From Pontiellaceae bacterium (GTDB lineage: Bacteria > Verrucomicrobiota > Kiritimatiellia > Kiritimatiellales > Pontiellaceae): 34,955 nt of DNA. Positions 32,442 through 34,955 of the stretch are shown here, piece by piece. The DNA lies in assembly GCA_016937035.1 (NCBI GenBank), contig JAFGWS010000062.1:1-34955 (forward strand), given 5' to 3'. Under the pieces are notes generated by a model. The model made no database searches and was not told the origin of the DNA. It was given only the letters and a program-made list of their open reading frames with translations. A program made the translations under genes and the position numbers. How positions within the stretch are numbered: position 1 is the stretch's first letter; each line of letters opens with the position of its first letter.

Positions 32442-34955
32442 ATGAGACGTTTAAAGATGACCTCGTTCAGTATTCGACTCCCGTGGCTCATCATGGCCTT
32501 GAGCCTGGCAGCCGTCGCCTTTTTCGGCATTCAGTTCCCCAAAGTCGGTTTCGATAATGATCCGGAAAACATGCTTTCTGAAAACGAACCCGTCCGCGTC
32601 ATCCACAACAAGGTGAAACAGCGTTACAACCTCTACGACTTTGTGATCGTTGGCATCGTCAACCAAACCAATCCCGATGGCATCTTTAACGTCGACACGC
32701 TCGGCAAAATGGATCAGCTGACGCAGGAGCTGCTCGACCTGCATCAAAACGCGGACGGAAAACCCGAAACGCTGCGCGACGGAAAACCCTTTGTTCCCGA
32801 ACTCGAACCGAAGAGCTTCTGGAAGCGCACGCTCGCAAAAGTATTCGGCAACGATGTCAACGATCTGTTCGACGAAAAGGGGGCCCCCGCAATTATTAAA
32901 TCCGAGATTATCAGCCCCAGCGTGGTGGATAATATTCGGCAGGCTGATCAAGGGCAACTGGCGATCGAATACCTGATGGAACGGGCGCCGACGACCCGTG
33001 AGGAAGCGCTGGCGATCCGCGACGACGCCATGAACAACCCGCTCTATAACGGAACGCTGGTCTCGGAAGATGGAAAAGCAATCGCGCTCTATATCCCGAT
33101 CAAGGCCAAGACCTATTCCTACAACGTTGCCAATCTCGTGGAAAAGCTGACACAAGACTGGGGCAATGAAAATCAGGTCTTCATCACCGGCCAGCCGGTT
33201 GCTCAGGACACCTTCGGCATTGAGATGCTCGTGCAGATGGCCTCCTCCGCGCCATTGGCCGGACTCGCCATCTTTCTGCTGTTGCTCTTTTTCTTCCGGC
33301 GCATCTCGCTCATTATTGCGCCGATGCTCGTGGCCGTCATCAGCGTGGTCGTTACAATGGGCCTGCTGATCGGCCTCGGCTATCCCGTTCATATCATGAG
33401 CTCGATGATTGCGATCTTCCTGATGCCGATCTCTGTGGCCGACTCGGTGCATATTCTGAGCGAATTTTTCGACACCTACCCGCGCTTCCGCGATAAAGCA
33501 GAAACGATCAAACACGTGATCGGACACCTGTTCATGCCGATGCTCTACACCTCACTCACCACCATTGCCGGTTTTGCATCGCTGGTGTTTACGCCGATTC
33601 CGCCGGTGCGCGTATTCGGCGCACACGTCGCTTTCGGGGTTGCGTTGGCGTGGGTTCTGACGATGACCTTTGTCCCGGCCTACATCATGCTCTTCGTCCG
33701 AACCAAGATGCTTGATCAGCTCAAACCGGCAACGGACGAGCCGAAAGTCGGCCTGCTCGGGCGCTCCCTGAGCCGCCTCGGTGCTCTCTCTTATCGCCGC
33801 TGGAAAGCGATCATATTCCTGACCGCCGCCATCCTCGCGGTATCGGTCTACGGCATCTCCCGAATCAACATCAATGACAACCCGGTCAAGTGGTTCACCA
33901 AGAACCATCGAATCCGGGTGGCCGACGATGTGCTCAACTCCCACTTCGGCGGGACCTACACGGCTTATCTGACGCTCAAGCCCAAGTCGGCAACCACGCC
34001 CACCTGCACCGAGCGCACCGAAATTATCCGCAACGCCATTGTCGAGCGCTTCGGAGAAACCTACCCTGATGAAACCGCCATTCTGCTCGCCAGGCTGGAC
34101 GAAGCGAATACCAATCCCGAATCCGTCCCGAACTATGATGAAGACCGTTGCTTTGTTGATCTGGCCGGACTGGCGGCAGAGCTCGACGAGTCCGCCAGCG
34201 GCGCGTGGTACGCGCTGGGCGATACCATCGCCTATCTGGAACCCGAAGGCTTGACGTTCGACGACGTACTCGCCGCCATCGAAGAAGAAGGCGACGAAAA
34301 AACGCGCGTCCTTTTTGAATCGAGTATGAAGCCTTATGCTCAGCTCTCGGGCATAGATCTTCAGGACCAAGCGCTGGAAATTACAGACCGCTTCACCGAA
34401 CTCTCCTTCCGCGACGCCCTTTTTGAAATACGCGCCAACTCCATGGCCCCGGCATTTAAGCAGCCGGAAATGCTCGCATACGTTGAGCGGCTGCAGCAGT
34501 TCCTCGCATCGCTCAAGAAGGTTGGGAAGACCAGCTCCGCCGTAGACGCGCTCAAAAAAGCCAACTATGAGCTGAACTACGATGCCGGCGCATCCGAAGA
34601 GCGCAATGCGGCCTACTACACGATTCCGCCGACCCCCGCCGCCGTCGGTCCCGTCTTCTTTCAGCTCGAAGGCACCAAGAAAAAGGACAGCCTCTTCCAC
34701 CTCATTACCAAAGAGTACAACGAGCTCAACCTCTGGATTCAGCTCAAGAGCGGCGATAACACCGACATGCAGACGGTCGTCGATCAGACCGAGCAGTGGA
34801 TTGCACAAAACCCGCCGCCGGAAGCGCTCGATATCGAATGGGCCGGGCTCACCTACATCAACGTCAAGTGGCAGGACAAGATGGTTGCCGGAATGCGCAG
34901 CTCGCTGCTCAGCAGCTTTGTGGTCGTGCTGATCATGATGATGGTGCTCTTCCGC
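32442..34955 (+). CDS. RND/MMPL-family exporter, 3'-partial
   Basis: An inner-membrane RND-superfamily protein that runs off the right edge after 838 open codons. Layout: a first transmembrane helix (about 13-31), a long periplasmic domain (about 33-265, VGFDNDPENMLSENEPVRV at its start), a helix cluster at about 268-418 with MLVAVISVVVTMGLLIGLG, MSSMIAIFLMPISVADSVHIL and TSLTTIAGFASLVF, then the repeat of this plan: helix at about 441-460, INDNPVKWFTKNHRIR, a second periplasmic domain, and the beginning of the second helix cluster at the edge. This matches the MMPL/hopanoid-exporter-like group, which moves lipids or hydrophobic compounds using proton flow. Start ATG has AAAGGAA seven bases upstream. 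Long open frames on the opposite strand are shadows. Confidence 0.88.
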   Translation, partial: MRRLKMTSFSIRLPWLIMALSLAAVAFFGIQFPKVGFDNDPENMLSENEPVRVIHNKVKQRYNLYDFVIVGIVNQTNPDGIFNVDTLGKMDQLTQELLDLHQNADGKPETLRDGKPFVPELEPKSFWKRTLAKVFGNDVNDLFDEKGAPAIIKSEIISPSVVDNIRQADQGQLAIEYLMERAPTTREEALAIRDDAMNNPLYNGTLVSEDGKAIALYIPIKAKTYSYNVANLVEKLTQDWGNENQVFITGQPVAQDTFGIEMLVQMASSAPLAGLAIFLLLLFFFRRISLIIAPMLVAVISVVVTMGLLIGLGYPVHIMSSMIAIFLMPISVADSVHILSEFFDTYPRFRDKAETIKHVIGHLFMPMLYTSLTTIAGFASLVFTPIPPVRVFGAHVAFGVALAWVLTMTFVPAYIMLFVRTKMLDQLKPATDEPKVGLLGRSLSRLGALSYRRWKAIIFLTAAILAVSVYGISRININDNPVKWFTKNHRIRVADDVLNSHFGGTYTAYLTLKPKSATTPTCTERTEIIRNAIVERFGETYPDETAILLARLDEANTNPESVPNYDEDRCFVDLAGLAAELDESASGAWYALGDTIAYLEPEGLTFDDVLAAIEEEGDEKTRVLFESSMKPYAQLSGIDLQDQALEITDRFTELSFRDALFEIRANSMAPAFKQPEMLAYVERLQQFLASLKKVGKTSSAVDALKKANYELNYDAGASEERNAAYYTIPPTPAAVGPVFFQLEGTKKKDSLFHLITKEYNELNLWIQLKSGDNTDMQTVVDQTEQWIAQNPPPEALDIEWAGLTYINVKWQDKMVAGMRSSLLSSFVVVLIMMMVLFR

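Noticed and set aside
32451..34808. Two long open frames on the minus strand (358 and 418 codons)
   Set aside because: Both are shadows of the MMPL exporter on the plus strand, which is open to the window edge and has a good start and ribosome-binding site.

Overview
The window looks like chromosomal DNA of a Gram-negative bacterium, most plausibly from the PVC superphylum (Kiritimatiellota, Verrucomicrobia or Lentisphaerae). I infer this from a Na+-translocating NADH:quinone reductase operon, lipoproteins and exported proteins, secreted pectate-lyase-fold and FG-GAP proteins, GxxExxY cassettes and abundant short palindromic repeats. The sequence alone cannot fix the taxon. No RNA gene, CRISPR array or classical insertion sequence was seen.

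Layout. (1) 1-6626: the 3' part of a secreted beta-helix/propeller protein, a eukaryotic-type hexokinase, an LPP20-like lipoprotein, aspartate-semialdehyde dehydrogenase (asd) and a DMT/EamA permease; two strong hairpin terminators each serve a convergent gene pair. (2) 6640-13545, minus strand: a type I restriction-modification operon, hsdR-hsdS-X-hsdM, in which every junction is a 4-bp ATGA overlap. X is a fusion of a REP-associated tyrosine transposase (RAYT/Y1) with a DprA/LOG-like Rossmann (SLOG) domain, and its own reading frame contains REP-like palindromes. (3) 13850-21670, minus strand: a polyprenyl diphosphate synthase followed by nqrA-F. The nqr operon is interrupted twice, between nqrA and nqrB and between nqrD and nqrE, by small cassettes encoding GxxExxY proteins (PD-(D/E)XK-like). 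The cassettes are bounded by inverted repeats; next to one lie two gene-less copies that keep only the ends of the gene. (4) 21847-23863: a BspA-like leucine-rich-repeat secreted protein, a repeat-rich intergenic region, and a small conserved protein (DUF6530-like). (5) 24022-30529, plus strand: a four-gene run of exported proteins, namely a PDZ-less HtrA-type protease, two tandem paralogues of unknown function, and an FG-GAP/VCBS protein. (6) 30546-34955: LarB, a HAD-like hydrolase, and an RND/MMPL exporter that runs off the right edge.

The Nqr genes would form the respiratory sodium pump, and the adjacent prenyl synthase may supply the side chain of its quinone. The most interesting material is (a) the GxxExxY cassettes and their internal-deletion derivatives, which look like an autonomous/non-autonomous mobile pair whose ends are built from short iterated motifs, and (b) the RAYT-SLOG gene locked into the restriction operon by translational coupling.
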